Source: Megalopta genalis
Lineage: Eukaryota; Arthropoda; Insecta; Hymenoptera; Halictidae
DNA: 64,000 nucleotides
Direction of reading: 5' to 3'
Assembly: GCF_051020955.1 (NCBI RefSeq)
Contig: NW_027476157.1
Coordinates: forward strand, 434,001-498,000
The stretch's first letter is position 1. Each line of letters opens with the position of its first letter. The notes under the pieces are model-generated. The model saw only the letters and a list, made by a program, of their open reading frames with translations, was not told the DNA's origin and did not search any database. Made by a program: the position numbers and the translations under genes. Positions 1 to 13,280 of this stretch are shown here, in pieces.

Positions 1-3000
1 CGCCTGCAGTTGAATCTATATCAATTATATCGCAAGTATTTGAAGGTAAATCATTTGTGCCGCATGGATTTGAGGCTACGCCTTCTACGTCGCATTGATT
101 TTTAGCTAAATCATGTGTTTCGCATGGATTTGATGCTAACTCGTTTGTTTCGCATGCATTTGAAGCAGTATCACTTATATTCGCAAGTATTTGAAGCTAA
201 ATCATTTGTTTCGCAAGTATTTGAAGAAATATCATTTGTTTCGCATGGATTTGAAGCTACCTCGTTTGTTTCGCCTGCAGTTGAACCTATATCACTTATG
301 TCGCAAGTATTTGAAGCTAAATCATTTGTTCCGCATGGATTTGAGGCTACGCCTTCTACGTCGCATTGATTTTTAGCTAAATCATGTGTTTCGCGTGGAT
401 TTGACGCTAACTCGTTTGTTTCGCATGCGTTTGAAGCAGTATCACTTATATTCGCAAGTATTTGAAGCTAAGTCATTTGATTCGCATGGATAAGAAGCTA
501 AGCCATCTACTTCGCATTGAATTGAAGCTAAATCATGTGTCTCGCTTGGTTTTAAAGCTAACCCGTTTGTTTCGCATGCGGTTTAAGCTAAATCATGTTT
601 ATCACAAGTATATGAAGCTAAACCATTTGTTTCGCAAGAATATGAAGCTAAACCATGTGTTTCGCTTGGATTTGAAGCTAAATCATGTGTTTCGTATGGA
701 TTTGAAGCTAACTCGTTTGTTTCGACTGCATTTGAAGCTATATCATTTAATCGCAAGTATGTGAAGCTACAAAATAATCTGTTCCGCATGAATTTTAAGC
801 TAAATCATGTGTTTCGCATGGAATTGAAGCTACCTGGTTTGTTTCGCCTGCATTTGAAGCTAGTTCACTTGTATCGCAAGTATTTGAAGAAAAATCATTT
901 GTTTCGCATGGATTTGAAGCTACCTCGTTCGTTTCGCCTGCAGTTGAATCTATATCAATTATATCGCAAGTATTTGAAGGTAAATCATTTGTGCCGCATG
1001 GATTTGAGGCTACGCCTTCTACGTCGCATTGATTTTTAGCTAAATCATGTGTTTCGCATGGATTTGATGCTAACTCGTTTGTTTCGCATGCATTTGAAGC
1101 AGTATCACTTATATTCGCAAGTATTTGAAGCTAAGTTATTTGTTTCGCATGGATAAGAAGCTAAGCCATCTACTTCGCATTGATTTGAAGCTTAATCATG
1201 TGTCTCGCTTGGTTTTAATGCTAACCCGTTTGTTTCGCATGCGGTTGAAGCTAAATCATGTTTATCACAAGTATCTGAAGCTAAACCACTTGTGTCGCAA
1301 CCATATGAAGCTAAACCATGTGCTTCGCGTTGATTTGAAGCTAAATCGTGTGTTCCGCATGGATTTGAAGTTAACTCGTTTGCTTTGCCTGCATTTGAAG
1401 GTATATCGTTTATATCGCAAGTATTTGAAGCTAAATCATTTGTTTCGTATGAATTTTAAGCTAAATCATGTGTTTCGCATGGAATTGAAGCTACCTGGTT
1501 TGTTTCGCCTGCATTTGAAGCTATATCATTTACGTCGCAAGTATTTGAAGCTAAACCATATGTTTCGCATGGATTTAAAGTTAAGCCATCTACTTCGCAT
1601 TGATTTGAAACTAAATCATGTGTTTCGCTTGGATTTGAAGCTAACTCGTTTGTTTCGCCTGCTTTTGAAGCTATATCAATTATATAACAAGTATTTGAAG
1701 CTAAATCATTTGTGTCGCATGGCTTTGAAGATAAACCTTCTACTTTGCATTAATTTGAAGGTAAATCATGTGTTTCGTATGGATTTGAAGCTAACTCGTT
1801 TGTTTCGACTGCATTTGAAGCTATATCATTTAGTCGCAAGGATGTGAAGCTAAATAATCTGTTTCGCATGAATCTTAAGCTAAATCACGTGTTTCGCATG
1901 GAATTGAAGCTACCTGGTTTGTCTCGCCTGCATTTGAAGCTAGTTCACTTGTATCGCAAGTATTTGAAGAAAAATCATTTGTTTCGCATGGATTTGAAGC
2001 TACCTCGTTTGTTTCGCATGCATTTGAAGCTGTATCATTTAATCGCAAGTATGTGAAGCTAAATAATCTGTTTCGCATGAATCTTAAGCTAACTCATGTG
2101 TTTCGCATGGAATTGAAGCTACCTGGTTTGTTTCGCCTGCATTTGAAGCTATATCATTTACGTCGCAAGTATTTGAAGCTAAATCATATGTTTCGCATGG
2201 ATTTGAATTTAAGCCATCTACTTAGCATTGATTTGAAACTAAATCATGTGTTTCGCTTCGATTTGAAGCTAACTCGTTTGTTTCGCCTGCATTTGAACCT
2301 ATATCAATTATATAACAAGTATTTGAAGCTAAGTCATTTGTGTCGCATGGCTTTGAAGATAAACCTTCTACTTTGAATTAATTTGAAGGTAAATCATGTG
2401 TTTCGTATGGATTTGAAGCTAACTCGTTTGTTTCGCCTGCATTTGAAGCTATATCATTTAATCGCTGGTATTTGAAGCTAGTTCACATGTATCGCAAGTA
2501 TTTGAAGAAAAATCATTTGTTCCGCATGGATTTGAGGCTACGCCTTCTACGTCGCATTGATTTTTAGCTAAATCATGTGTTTCGCATGGATTTGATGCTA
2601 ACTCGTTTGTTTCGCATGCGTTTGAAGCAGTATCACTTATATTCGCAAGTATTTGAAGCTAAGTCATTTGTTTCGCATGGATATGAAGCTAAGCCACCTA
2701 CTTCGCATTGATTTGAAGCTAAATCATGTGTCTCGCTTGGTTTTAAAGCTAACTCGTTTGTTTCGTATGCGGTTGAAGCTAAATCATGTTTATCACAAGT
2801 ATATGAAGCTATACCATTTGTTTCGCAAGAATATGAAGGTAAACCATGTGTTTCGCTTGGATTTGAAGCTAAATCATGTGTTTCGCATGGATTTGAAACT
2901 AACTCGTTTGTTTCGCCTGCATTTGAAGCTAAATCATGTTTATCACAAGTATCTGAATCTAAACCACTTGTTTCGCAAGCATATGAAGCTAAACCACGTG

Positions 3001-4620
3001 TTTCGCATGAATTTGAAGCTAAATCATGTGTTTCGCATAGACTTGAAGCTAACTCGTTTGTTTCGCCTGCATTTGAAGCTATATCACTTCTATCGCAGGT
3101 ATTTGAAGCTAAATCATTAGTATGGCATCGATTTGAAGCTAAGCCTTCTACTTCGCATTGATTTGAAGCTAAATCGTGTGTTTCGCATGGATTTTAAACT
3201 AACTCGTTTGTTTCGCATGCAGTTGAAGCTAAATCATGTTTATCACAAGTATCTGAAGCTAAACCACTTGTTTCGCAAGTATATGAAGCTAAACCATGTG
3301 CTTCGCATTGATTTGAAGCTAAATCTTGTGTTCCGAATGGATCTGAAGCTAACTCGTTTGTTTTGCCTGCATTTGATGTTATATCATTTATAACGCAAGT
3401 ATTTGAAACTAAATCATTTGTTTCGCAAGTATTTGAAGAAATATCATTTGTTTCGCATGGATTTGAAGCTACCTCGGTTGTTTCGCCTGCAGTTGAATCT
3501 ATATCACTTATATCGCAAGTATTTGAAGCTAAATCATTTGTTCCGCATGGATTTGAAGCTACGCCTTCTACTTTGCATTGAGTTTTAGCTAAATCATGTG
3601 TGTCGCATGGATTTGATGCTAACTCATTTGTTTCGCATGGTATTTGAAGCTGTATCACTTATATTCGCAAGTATTTGAAGCTAAATCATTTGTTTCGCAT
3701 GGATTTGAAGTTAAGCCATCTACTTCGCATTGATTTGAAACTAAATCATGTGTTTCGCTTGCATTTGTAGCTAACTCGTTTGTTTCGCCAGCATTTGAAG
3801 CTATATCAATTATATAACAAGTATTTGAAGCTAAGTCATTTGTGTCGCATGGCTCTGAAGATAAACCTTGTACTTTGCATTAATTTGAAGGTAAATCATG
3901 TGTTTCGAATGGATTTGAAGCTAACTCGTTTGTTTCGCCTGCAGATGAAGCTAAATCATGTTTATCACAAGTATCTGAAGCTAAACCACTTGTTTCGCAA
4001 GTATATGAAGCTAAACCATGTGCTTCGCATTGATTTGAAGCTAAATCTTGTGTTCCGCATGGATCTGAAGCTAACTCGTTTGTTTTGCCTGCATTTGATG
4101 TTATATCATTTATAACGCAAGTATTTGAAGCTAAATCATTTGTTTCGCAAGTATTTGAAGAAATACCATTTGTTTCGCATGGATTTGAAGCTACTTCGTT
4201 TCTTTCGCCTGCAGTTGAACCTATATCACTTATATCGCAAGTATTTGAAGCTAAATCATTTGTTCCGCATGGATTTGAAGCTACGCCTTTTACTTCGCAT
4301 TTATTTTTAGCTAAATCATGTGTTTCGCATGAATTTGATGCTATCTCGTTTGTTTCGCCTGCATTTGAAGCTAAATCATGTTTATCACAAGTATCTGAAT
4401 CTAAACCACTTGTTTCGCAAGCATATGAAGCTAAACCACGTGTTTCGCATGAATTTGAAGCTAAATCATGTTTATCACAAGTACCTGAATCTAAACCATT
4501 TGTTTCGCAAGAATATGAAGCTAAACCATTTGTTTCGCATGAATTTGAATCTAAGTCATGTGTTTCGCACAGATTTGAAGCTAACTCGTTTGTCTCGCCT
4601 GCATTTGAAGCTATATCAAT
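1..4620. repeat. Type II higher-order array, block 1
   Basis: Irregular higher-order repeat. Beside the five basic classes it holds extra monomers with AAGAAATATC, TTATCACAAGTATCTGAAG and GCAAGTATATGAAG signatures. Fixed length variants recur: a 31-bp monomer ending TATATTCGCAAGTA (near 160-190, 450-470, 1100-1120, 2625-2650) and a 29-bp monomer ending ATTTAATCGCAAGTA or ATTTAGTCGCAAGGA (near 745-760, 1830, 2040). Bases 1-190 are repeated at about 935-1125, so the first kilobase contains its own local duplication. It joins type I at the 31-bp monomer ending GCAAAATA near 4630. Confidence 0.9.
1105..3470. repeat. 2.4-kb duplicated segment, copy 1 (partner 40880-43245)
   Basis: Monomer order and private variants match 40880-43245 at a constant offset of 39,775. 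By eye I counted only a handful of substitutions (near 1825, 2075, 2213, 2293 and 2490) and no length change. Part of it also matches 36587-38160 (offset 35,482). The match ends where copy 1 reads CCTCGGTTG and copy 2 reads CCTCGTTTG, followed by a second difference. Such similarity over 40 kb implies a recent long-range copy event or an assembly duplication. Confidence 0.85.
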
Positions 4621-4639
4621 TATATCGCAAAATATTTGA
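4085..4639 (+). other. Open frame of 184 codons in the FEAKSFVSHG frame (not called a gene)
   Basis: This is one of the longest stretches of the + frame that reads FEAKSFVSHG per monomer. It is open here because class-E monomers read CATTTATTT or are missing, where other copies carry CATTGA or CATTAA, which are stops. The translation is a 10-residue repeat (FEAxSxxSxx) with no signal peptide, no unique ends and no domain I recognise. The initiating Met lies inside an ordinary monomer variant. I read it as a by-product of the repeat. Confidence 0.2.
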
Positions 4640-5418
4640 AGCTAAATCATTTGTGTCGCATGGCTTTGAAGATGAGCCTTCTGCTATGCATTAATTTGAA
4701 GGTAAATCATGTGTTTCGCTTGGATTTGAAGGTAACTCGTTTGTTTCGCCTGCATTTGAAGCTATATCAATTATATCGCAAGTATTTGAAGCTAAATCAT
4801 TTGTGTTGCATGGCTTTGAAGCTAACTCGTTTGTTTCGCCTGCATTTGAAGCTATATCAATTATATCGCAAGTATTTGAATCTGAATCATTTGTGTCGCA
4901 TGGCTTTGAGGATAAGCCTTCTACTTCGCATTAATTTGAAGGTAAATCATGTGTTTCGCTTGGATTTGAAGGTAACTCGTTTGTTTCGCCTGCATTTGAA
5001 GCTATATCATTTATATCGCAAGTATGTGAAGCTAAATCATTTGTTTCGCATGGATTTGAAGCTAAGCATTCTGCTTCTCATTGATTTGAAACTAAACCAT
5101 GTGTTTCGCTTGGATTTGAAGCTAACTCGTTTGTTTCGCCTGCATTTGAAGCTATATCAATTATATCGCAAGTGTTTGAATCTAAATCATTTGCGTCGCA
5201 TGGCTTTGAAGATGAGCCTTCTGCTATGCATTAATTTGAAGGTAAATCATGTGTTTCGCTTGGATTTGAAGGTAACTCGTTTGTTTCGCCTGCATTTGAA
5301 GCTATATCAATTGTATCGCAAGTATTTGAAGCTAAATCATTTGTGTTGCATGGCTTTGAAGCTAAGCGTTCTACTTCGCATTGATTTGAAACTAAACCAT
5401 GTGTTTCGCTTGGATTTG
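4621..5418. repeat. Type I higher-order array (150-bp cycle), block 1
   Basis: Regular A-B-C-D-E cycles of five 30-bp monomers. Class E ends GCATTAA, TGCATTAA or GCATTGA. The order and private variants (CTTCTGCTATGCATTAA, AAGCATTCTGCTTCTC, AAGCGTTCTACTTCG) are repeated at 27.9-28.6 kb and 29.5-30.3 kb, so three copies of this stretch exist in the window. Confidence 0.88.
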
Positions 5419-5935
5419 ATGCTAACTCATTTGTTTCGCATGGTATTTGAAGCTGTATCACTTATATTCGCAAGTATTTGAAGCTAAATCATTTGTTTCG
5501 CATGGATTTGAAGTTAAGCCATCTACTTCGCATTGATTTGAAACTAAATCATGTGTTTCGCTTGCATTTGTAGCTAACTCGTTTGTTTCGCCAGCATTTG
5601 AAGCTATATCAATTATATAACAAGTATTTGAAGCTAAGTCATTTGTGTCGCATGGCTCTGAAGATAAACCTTGTACTTTGCATTAATTTGAAGGTAAATC
5701 ATGTGTTTCGAATGGATTTGAAGCTAACTCGTTTGTTTCGCCTGCAGATGAAGCTAAATCATGTTTATCACAAGTATCTGAAGCTAAACCACTTGTTTCG
5801 CAAGTATATGAAGCTAAACCATGTGCTTCGCATTGATTTGAAGCTAAATCTTGTGTTCCGCATGGATCTGAAGCTAACTCGTTTGTTTTGCCTGCATTTG
5901 ATGTTATATCATTTATAACGCAAGTATTTGAAGCT
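5419..5935. repeat. Type II island of about 515 bp inside type I
   Basis: This block carries type II monomers: the 31-bp monomer ending GCATGGTA, the 31-bp TATATTCGCAAGTA monomer, TATATAACAAGTA and TTATCACAAGTATC. It appears identical by eye to 3616-4132 (offset 1,803), including the rare GGCTCTGAAGATAAACC variant. Further copies lie at about 46673-47190 and 50158-50690. It is flanked on both sides by type I, so it looks like a conversion tract or insertion of an array segment. Confidence 0.85.
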
Positions 5936-8900
5936 AAATCATTTGTGTTGCATGGCTTTGAAGCTAAGCGTTCTACTTCGCATTGATTTGAAACTAAACC
6001 ATGTGTTTCGCTTGGATTTGAAGCTAACTCGTTTGTTTCGCCTGCATTTGAAGCTATATCAATTATATCGCAAGTATTTGAATCTAAATCATTTGCGTCG
6101 CATGGCTTTGAAGATGAGCCTTCTGCTATGCATTAATTTGAAGGTAAATCATGTGTTTCGCTTGGATTTGAAGGTAACTCGTTTGTTTCGCCTGCATTTG
6201 AAGCTATATCAATTGTATCGCAAGTATTTGAAGCTAAATCATTTGTGTTGCATGGCTTTGAAGCTAAGCCTTCTACTTCGCATTGATTTGGAACTAAATC
6301 ATGTGTTTCGCTTGGATTTGTAGCTAAATCATGTGTTTCGCATGGATGTGAAACTAACTCGATGTTTCGCCTGCATTTGAAGCTAAATCATGTTTATCAC
6401 AAGTACCTGAATCTAAACCATTTGTTTCGCAAGAATATGAAGCTAAACCATTTGTTTCGCATGAATTTGAATCTAAGTCATGTGTTTCGCACAGATTTGA
6501 AGCTAACTCGTTTGTCTCGCCTGCATTTGAAGGTATATCAATTATATCGCAAGTATTTGAAGCTAAATCATTTGTGTCGCATGGCTTTGAAGATAAGCCT
6601 TCTACTTTGCATTAATTTGAAGGTAAATCATGTGTTTCGCACAGAATTGAAGCTAACTCGTTTGTTTCGCCTGCATTTGATGCTATATCATTTATATCGC
6701 AAGTATTTAAAGCTAAATTATTTGTGTCGCATGGCTTTGAAGCTAAGCCTTCTACTTCGCATTGATTTGAAGCTAAATCACGTGTTTCGCACAGATTTGA
6801 AGCTAACTCGTTTGTTTCGCCTGCATTTGATGCTATATCAATTATATCGCAAGTATTTGAAGCTAAACGATTTCTGTCGCATGGCTTTGAGGATAAGCCT
6901 TCTACTTCGCATTGATTTGAAACTAAACCATGTGTTTCGCTTGGATTTGAAGCTGAGCCTTCTACTTCGCATTGATTTGGAACTAAATCATGTGTTTCAC
7001 TTGGATTTGAAGCTAACTCGTTTGTTTCGCATGTATTTGAAGCTATATCAATTATATCGCAAGTATTTGAAGCTAAATCATTTGTGTCGCATGGCTTTGA
7101 GGATAAGCCTTCTACTTCGCATTAATTTGAAGGTAAATCATGTATTTCGCTTGGATTTGAAGCTAACTCGTTTGTTTCGCCTGCATTTGAAGCTATATCA
7201 TTTATATCGCAAGTATGTGAAACTAAATCATTTGTTTCGCATGGATTTGAAGCTAAGCCTTCTGCTTCGCATTGATTTGAAACTAAGCCTTCTGCTTCGC
7301 ATTGATTTGAAACTAAATCACGTGTTTCGCATGGATTTGAAGCTAAGCCTTCTACTTCACATTGATTTGAAACTAAATCATGTGGTTCGCATGGATTTGA
7401 AGCTAAACCATGTGTTTCGCACAGATTTGAAGCTAACTCGTTTGTTTCGCCTGCATTTGAAGCTATATCAATTATATCGCAAAATATTTAAAGCTAAATC
7501 ATTTGTGTCGCATGGCTTTGAAGATGAGCCTTCTGCTATGCATTAATTTGAAGGTAAATCATGTGTTTCGCTTGGATTTGAAGGTAACTCGTTTGTTTCG
7601 CCTGCATTTGAAGCTATATCAATTATATCGCAAGTATTTGAAGCTAAATCATTTGTGTTGCATGGCTTAGAAGCTAACTCGTTTGTTTCGCCTGCATTTG
7701 AAGCTTTATCAATTATATCGCAAGCATTTGAAGCTATACGATTTCTGTCGCATGACTTTGAGGATAAGCCTTCTACTTCGCATTGATTTGAAACTAAACC
7801 ATGTGTTTCGCTTGGATTTGAAGCTAACTCGTTTGCTTCGCCTGCATTTGAAGCTAAATCAATCATATCGCAAGTATTTGAATCAGAATCATTTGTGTCG
7901 CGTGGCTTTGAGGATAAGCCTTCTAATTCGCATTAATTTGAAGGTAAATCATGTGTTTCGATTGGATTTGAAGCTAAGCCTTCTACTTCGCATTGATTTG
8001 GAACAAAATAATGTGTTTCACTTGTATTTGAAGCTAACTCGTTTGTTTCGCATGCATGTCAAGCTATATCAATTATATCGCAAATATTTGAAGCTAAATC
8101 ATTTGTGTCGCATGGCTTTGAGGATAAGCCTTCTACTTCGCATTAATTTGAAGGTAAATCATGTATTTCGCTTGGATTTGAAGCTAACTCGTTTGTTTCG
8201 CCCGCATTTGAAACTATATCATTTATATCGCAAGTATGTGAAACTAAATCATTTGTTTCGCATGGATTTGATGCTAAGCCTTCTGCTTCGCATTGATTTG
8301 AAGCTAAGCCTTCTGCTTCGCATTGATTTGAAACTAAATCATGTGTTTCGCATGGATTTGAAGCTAAGCCTTCTACTTCACATTGATTTGAAACTAAATC
8401 ATGTGGTTCGCATGGATTTGAAGCTAAACCATGTGTTTCGCACAGATTTGAAGCTAACTCGTTTGTTTCGCCTGCATTTGAAGCTATATCAATTATCTCG
8501 CAAAATATTTGAAGCTAAATCATTTGTGTCGCATGGCTTTGAAGATGAGCCTTCTGCTATGCATTAATTTGAAGGTAAATCATGTGTTTCGCTTGGATTT
8601 GAAGGTAACTCGTTTGTTTCGCCTGCATTTGAAGCTATATCAATTATATCGCAAGTATTTGAAGCTAAATCATTTGTGTTGCATGGCTTTGAAGCTAACT
8701 CGTTTGTTTCGCCTGCATTTGAAGCTTTATCAATTATATCGCAAGCATTTGAAGCTAAACGATTTCTGTCGCATGGCTTTGAGGATAAGCCTTCTACTTC
8801 GCATTGATTTGAAACTAAACCATGTGTTTCGCTTGGATTTGAAGCTAACTCGTTTGCTTCGCCTGCATTTGAAGCTAAATCAATCATATCGCAAGTATTT

Positions 8901-11900
8901 GAATCAGAATCATTTGTGTCGCGTGGCTTTGAGGATAAGCCTTCTAATTCGCATTAATTTGAAGGTAAATCATGTGTTTCGCCTGGATTTGAAGCTAACT
9001 CGTTTGTTTCGCCTGCATTTGAGGCTATATCAATTATATCGCAAGTATTTGAAGCTAAATCATTTGTGTTGCATGGCTTTGAAGCTAAGCCTTCTACTTC
9101 GCATTGATTTGAAGCAAAATCATGTGTTTCGCACAGATTTGAAGCTAACTCGTTTGTTTCGCCCCTATTTGAAGCTATATCATTTATATCGCAAGTATTT
9201 AAAGCTAAATCATTTGTGTCGCATGGCTTTGAAGCTAAGCCTTCTACTTCGCATTGATTTCAAGCTAAATCATGTGTTTCGCACAGATTTGAAGCTAACT
9301 CGTTTGATTCGCCTGCATTTGAAGCTAAATCAATCATATCGCAAGTATTTGAAGCAGAATCATTTGTGTCGCGTGGCTTTGACGATAAGCCTTCTAATTC
9401 GCATTAATTTGAAGGTAAATCATGTGTTTCGCCTGGATTTGAAACTAACTCGTTTGTTTCGCCAGCATTTGAGGCTATATCATTTATATCGCTAGTATGT
9501 GAAGCTAAATCATTTGTTTCGCATGGATATGAAGCTATGTCTACTACTTCGCATTGATTTGAAACTAAATCATGTGTTTCGCATGGATTTGAAGCTAAAT
9601 CATGAGTTTCGCATGGATTTGAAGCTAAGACTTCTACTTCACATTGATTTGAAACTAAATCATGTGGTTGGCATGGATTTGAAGATAAACCATGTGTTTC
9701 GCACAGATTTGAAGCTAACTCGTTTGTTTCGCCTGCATTTGATGCTATATCAATTATATTGCAAGTATTTGAAGCTAAATCATTTGTGTTGCATGGCTTT
9801 GAAGTTAAGCCTTCCACTTTACATTAATTTGAAGGTAAATCATGTGTTTCGCGTGGATTTGAAGCTAAGCCTTCTGCTTCGCATTGATTTGGAACTAAAT
9901 CATGTGTCTCGCTTGGATTTGTAGCTAAGTTGTTTGTTTCGCATGCATTTGAAACTAAATCAATCATATAGCAAGTATTTGAAGCAGAATCATTTGTGTC
10001 GCATGGCTTTGAGGATAAGCCTTCTACTTCGCATTAATTTGAAGGTAAGTCATGTGTTTCGCTTGGATTTGAAGCTGTGTCTACTACTTCGCATTGATTT
10101 GAAACTAAATCATGTGTTTCGCATCGATTTGAAGCTAAATCATGTGTTTCGCTAGGATTTGAAGGTAACTCGTTTGTTTCGCCTGCATTTGAAGCTATAT
10201 CATTTATATCGCAAGTATGTGAAGCTAAATCATTTATTTCGCATGGATTTGAAGCTAAGCCTTCTGCTTCTCATTGATTTGAAACTAAACCATGTGTTTC
10301 GCTTGGATTTCAAGCTAACTCGGTTGTTTCGCCTACATTTGAAGCTATATCATTTATATCGCAAGTATATGAAGCTAAATCATTTGTGTTGAATGGCTTT
10401 GAAGCTAACTCGTTTGTTTCGTCTGCATTGAAGCTATATCACTTCTATCGCAAGTATTTGAAGCTAAATCATTTGTATCGCATGAATTTGAAGCTAAGCC
10501 TTCTACTTCGCATTGATTTGGAACTAAATCATGTGTTTCGCTTGGATTTGAAGCTAACTCGTTTGTTTCGCATGCATTTGAAGCTATATCATTTATATCG
10601 CAAGTATATGAAGCTAATCCATTTGTTTCGCAAGAATATGAAGCTAAAGCATGTGTGTCGCATGAATTTGAAGCTAAATCATGTGTTTCGCACAGATTTG
10701 ATGCTAACTTGTTTCTTTCGCCTGCATTTGAAGCTATATCAATTATATCGCAAGTATTTGAAGCTAAATCATTTGTGTTGCATGGCTTTGAAGCTAAGCC
10801 TTCTACTTCGCATTGATTTGAAGCTAAATCATGTGTTTCGCACAGATTTGAAGCTAACTCGTTTGTTTCGCCTGCATTTGATGCTATATCAATTATATTG
10901 CAAGTATTTGAAGCTAAATCATTTGTGTTGCATGGCTTTGAAGTTAAGCCTTCCACTTTACATTAATTTGAAGGTAAATCATGTGTTTCGCGTGGATTTG
11001 AAGCTAAGCCTTCTACTTCGCATTGATTTGGAACTAAATCATGTGTTTCGCTTGGATTTGTAGCTAAGTTGTTTGTTTCGCATGCATTTGAATCTAAATC
11101 AATCATATAGCAAGTATTTGAAGCAGAATCATTTGTGTCGCATGGCTTTGAGGATAAGCCTTCTACTTCGCATTAATTTGAAGCTAAACCATGTGTTTCG
11201 CATGAATTTGAAGCTAAATCATGTATTTCGCACAGATTTGAAGCTAACTCGTTTGTTACGCCTGCATTTGAAGCTATATCAATTATATCGCAAGTATTTG
11301 AAGCTAAATCATTTGTGTTGCATGGCTTTGAAGCTAAGCCTTCCACTTTACATTAATTTGAAGGTAAATCATGTGTTTCGCGTGGATTTGAAGCTAAGCC
11401 TTCTACTTCGCATTGATTTGGAACTAAATCATGTGTTTCACTTGGATTTGAAGCTAACTCGTTTGTTTCGCATGCATTTGAAGCTATATCAATTATATCG
11501 CAAGTATTTGAAGCTAAATCATTTGTGTCGCATGGCTTTGAGGATAAGCCTTCTAATTCGCATTAATTTGAAGGTAAATCATGTGTTTCGCTTGGATTTG
11601 AAGCTAAGCCTTCTACTTCGCATTGATTTGGAACTAAATCATGTGTTTCGCTTGGATTTGAAGCTAACTCGTTTGTTTCGCATGCATTTGAAGCTATATC
11701 ATTTATATCGCAAGTATATGAAGCTAATCCATTTGTTTCGCAAGAATATGAAGCTAAAGCATGTGTGTCGCATGAATTTGAAGCTAAATCATGTGTTTCG
11801 CACAGATTTGATGCTAACTTGTTTCTTTCGCCTGCATTTGAAGCTATATCAATTATATCGCAAGTATTTGAAGCTAAATCATTTGTGTTGCATGGCTTTG

Positions 11901-11924
11901 AAGCTAAGCCTTCTACTTCGCATG
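5936..11924. repeat. Type I higher-order array, block 2
   Basis: About 6 kb of mostly regular 150-bp cycles. Some cycles are enlarged by repeated class-E/A pairs (for example 7240-7330, with two consecutive AAGCCTTCTGCTTCGC monomers). A 29-bp monomer ending CTCGATGTTTCGCCTGCA is near 6350, and 31-bp monomers ending GCAAAATA are near 7490 and 8510. From 9.4 to 11.0 kb it matches 17.7-19.1 kb at offset 8,308. It ends at about 11925, where TATATAACAAGTA and TACTTTGAATTAA mark type II. Confidence 0.88.
7890..9612. repeat. Duplicated type I segment, short copy (partner 31695-33626)
   Basis: It matches 31695-33626. The offset is 23,804 up to about 9327/33131 and 24,014 after it. The 210-bp change equals seven monomers present only in the partner (about 33132-33341). 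The match ends near 9613, where this copy has GCATGGATTTGAAGC and the partner has GCTTGGATTTGAAGC before diverging. Confidence 0.82.
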
Positions 11925-12549
11925 CATTTGAAGCTATATCAATTATATAACAAGTATTTGAAGCTAAGTCATTTGTGTCGCATGGCTTTGAAGATAAACC
12001 TTCTACTTTGAATTAATTTGAAGGTAAATCATGTGTTTCGTATGGATTTGAAGCTAACTCGTTTGTTTCGCCTGCATTTGAAGCTATATCATTTAATCGC
12101 TGGTATTTGAAGCTAGTTCACTTGTATCGCAAGTATTTGAAGAAAAATCATTTGTTCCGCATGGATTTGAGGCTACGCCTTCTACGTCGCATTGATTTTT
12201 AGCTAAATCATGTGTTTCGCATGGATTTGAAGCTACCTCGTTTGTTTCGCCTGCAGTTGAATCTATATCACTTATATCGCAAGTATTTGAAGCTAAATCA
12301 TTTGTTCCGCATGGATTTGAAGCTACGCCTTCTACTTTGCATTGAGTTTTAGCTAAATCATGTGTGTCGCATGGATTTGATGCTAACTCGTTTGTTTCGC
12401 ATGGCATTTGAAGCTGTATCACTTATATTCGCAAGTATTTGAAGCTAAATCATTTGTTTCGCATGGATTTGAAGTTAAGCCATCTACTTCGCATTGATTT
12501 GAAACTAAATCATGTGTTTCGCTTGCATTTGTAGCTAACTCGTTTGTTT
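11925..12549. repeat. Type II higher-order array, block 2 (short)
   Basis: A short type II stretch between type I and the diverged type III. It starts in the middle of a cycle at a GCATGCATTTGAAGC monomer. It contains a 29-bp monomer (ATTTAATCGCTGGTA, near 12090) and two 31-bp monomers (GCATGGCA near 12400 and TATATTCGCAAGTA near 12425). Its second half belongs to the duplication shared with 24.0-24.3 kb. Confidence 0.8.
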
Positions 12550-13280
12550 CGCCTGCATTTGGAGCTATTTCATTTATATCGTAAGTATTTGAAGCTAAAT
12601 CATTTGTGTCGCATGGATTTGAAGCTAAACCTTCTACATAGCATTGATTTGCAGCTAAATCACGTGTTTCGCATGGAATTGAAGATAACTTGTATGTTTC
12701 GTCTGCACTTGAAGCTATATCACTTATATCGCAAGTTCCTGCGCTAAATCATTTGTTTTGCGTGGATTTGAAGCTAGGACCTCTAGTTCACATTGATTTG
12801 AATCTAAATCATGAAATCGCATGGATTAGAACCTAACTCGTTTGTTTCGCTTGTATTCAAAGCAATATCATTTATATCGCAAATATTTGGAACTGAATCA
12901 TTTGTGTCGCATGGATTTGATGCTAAACGTTCTACATCGCATTGATTTGAAGGTAAAACATTTGTTTCGCATTGATTTGAAGATAAATCATGTGTTTCGC
13001 TTGGATTTGATGCCAAGCCTTCTACTTCGCATTGATTTGAAGATTAATCATGTGTTGCTGATGGATTTGATGCTAACTCGTTTGTTTCGCCTGCATTTAA
13101 AGCTGTTTCATTGATACCGCAAGTATTTGAAGGTAAATCATTTGTTTCGCACGGATTTGAAGATATGCCTTCTACCTTGCATTAATTTGAAGGTAAATCA
13201 TGTGTTTCGCTTAAATTTGAAAGTAACTCGTATGTTTCGCCAGCATTTGAAGCTATATCATTTATATCGCAAGTATGTGA
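12230..13280. repeat. 1.05-kb duplicated segment, copy 1 (partner 24018-25068)
   Basis: Matches 24018-25068 at a constant offset of 11,788. I saw only a few substitutions (for example near 13068, 13155 and 13240). It covers the end of type II and all of type III, including unusual variants such as AAGTTCCTGCGCTAAATC and GTTGCTGATGGATTTG. Because type III monomers are very unlike each other, this match is strong evidence of a true segmental copy and not of convergent homogenisation. Confidence 0.88.
12550..13245. repeat. Type III diverged monomers, copy 1
   Basis: Monomers still show the 30-bp period, but many constant bases are changed: TTTGGAGCTATTTCA, AGTTCCTGCGCTAAATC (a shortened monomer), GGACCTCTAGTTCACATTG, AAATCATGAAATCGC, TATTCAAAGCAATATC and GTTGCTGATGG. 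The block looks older or less homogenised than its neighbours. It has no open frame of note and no embedded unique sequence. Confidence 0.85.

Noticed and set aside
12720..12830. Possible non-repeat gap (AAGTTCCTGCGC, GGACCTCTAGTTC, AATCATGAAATCGC)
   Set aside because: These are shortened or mutated monomers still in the 30-bp rhythm, and they recur unchanged 11,788 bp downstream.
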